From assembly GCF_000212735.1 (NCBI RefSeq), contig NC_015510.1, positions 7,875,001 through 7,939,000 of the forward strand: DNA of 64,000 nucleotides, written 5' to 3'. Made by a program: the position numbers and the translations under genes. The DNA is from Haliscomenobacter hydrossis DSM 1100. Its GTDB lineage: Bacteria; Bacteroidota; Bacteroidia; Chitinophagales; Saprospiraceae. Positions 63,899-64,000 of the stretch are shown piece after piece. The notes under the pieces are model-generated. The model saw only the letters and a program-made list of their open reading frames with translations, made no database searches and was not told where the DNA came from. Each line of letters begins with the position of its first letter. The first letter of the stretch is position 1.

Positions 63899-64000
63899 CT
63901 TTTCCCTATTGAAGCGTTTAGTGGTTGGTGCAAATAAGTGCTTATTGGCTCAAAATGTAAACATCGATGTTTGGTAAAGTATTTTTTCCAGCTGACAATG

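Overview
The window reads as chromosomal DNA of a Bacteroidota bacterium, most likely a Saprospiria member similar to Haliscomenobacter. The evidence is a type IX secretion C-terminal sorting domain on a secreted serine hydrolase, a PorE-like TPR/propeller/OmpA lipoprotein, a fused SecDF, a DUF4249 lipoprotein, one tRNA promoter with TTTG-N19-TATCTTTG architecture, and two proteins with the effector-associated domain (EAD) seen in STAND proteins of this group. The class is an inference from these features; no database was searched.

Layout. 1-8.9 kb: envelope and housekeeping genes, including a TPR-AAA ATPase next to a TPR membrane protein, a GH16 lipoprotein and a Staphylococcus-nuclease-like protein. 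8.9-10.2 kb: a palindrome array, a truncated GIY-YIG gene and five minus-strand tRNAs, one of them a short-variable-arm tRNA with a UAG anticodon. 10.5-19.4 kb: DUF2278/lamin-tail protein, mltG, panB, a DUF4249 lipoprotein, an Old Yellow Enzyme, and a tight BON-SOUL-mlaE-mlaF-mlaD operon whose mlaD is frameshifted. 19.7-36.7 kb: dnaK, a dolichol-phosphate-mannose-synthase-like glycosyltransferase, two 2TM proteins, an NCS1-type permease, a photolyase, a DbpA-like helicase, a TPR histidine kinase with its LuxR-type regulator, an M1 peptidase, and an EAD-wHTH protein. 37-51.4 kb: two sortilin-like Asp-box propeller proteins flank a GH13 amylase, a dense block of nested palindromes, a broken EAD-STAND-TPR gene and a group II intron. 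51.5-64 kb: PorE-like lipoprotein, a DUF559 gene bounded by 78-bp inverted repeats, secDF, kbp, an OmpR-type two-component pair with a split kinase, nhaD with a tiny upstream membrane protein, and a 2-hydroxyacid dehydrogenase.

Functional themes. Most genes serve the cell envelope: lipid transport (Mla), protein export (SecDF, PorE-like), peptidoglycan (MltG), polysaccharide use (GH16, GH13) and secreted propellers. The accessory layer consists of palindromic intergenic repeats, a retroelement inserted in one of them, a nuclease gene framed by inverted repeats, and remnants of defence- or nuclease-type genes. Five coding sequences are visibly broken: mlaD, the second histidine kinase, the STAND gene, a small antitoxin-like gene and a GIY-YIG gene. 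I see no rRNA, CRISPR array, prophage or classical insertion sequence.
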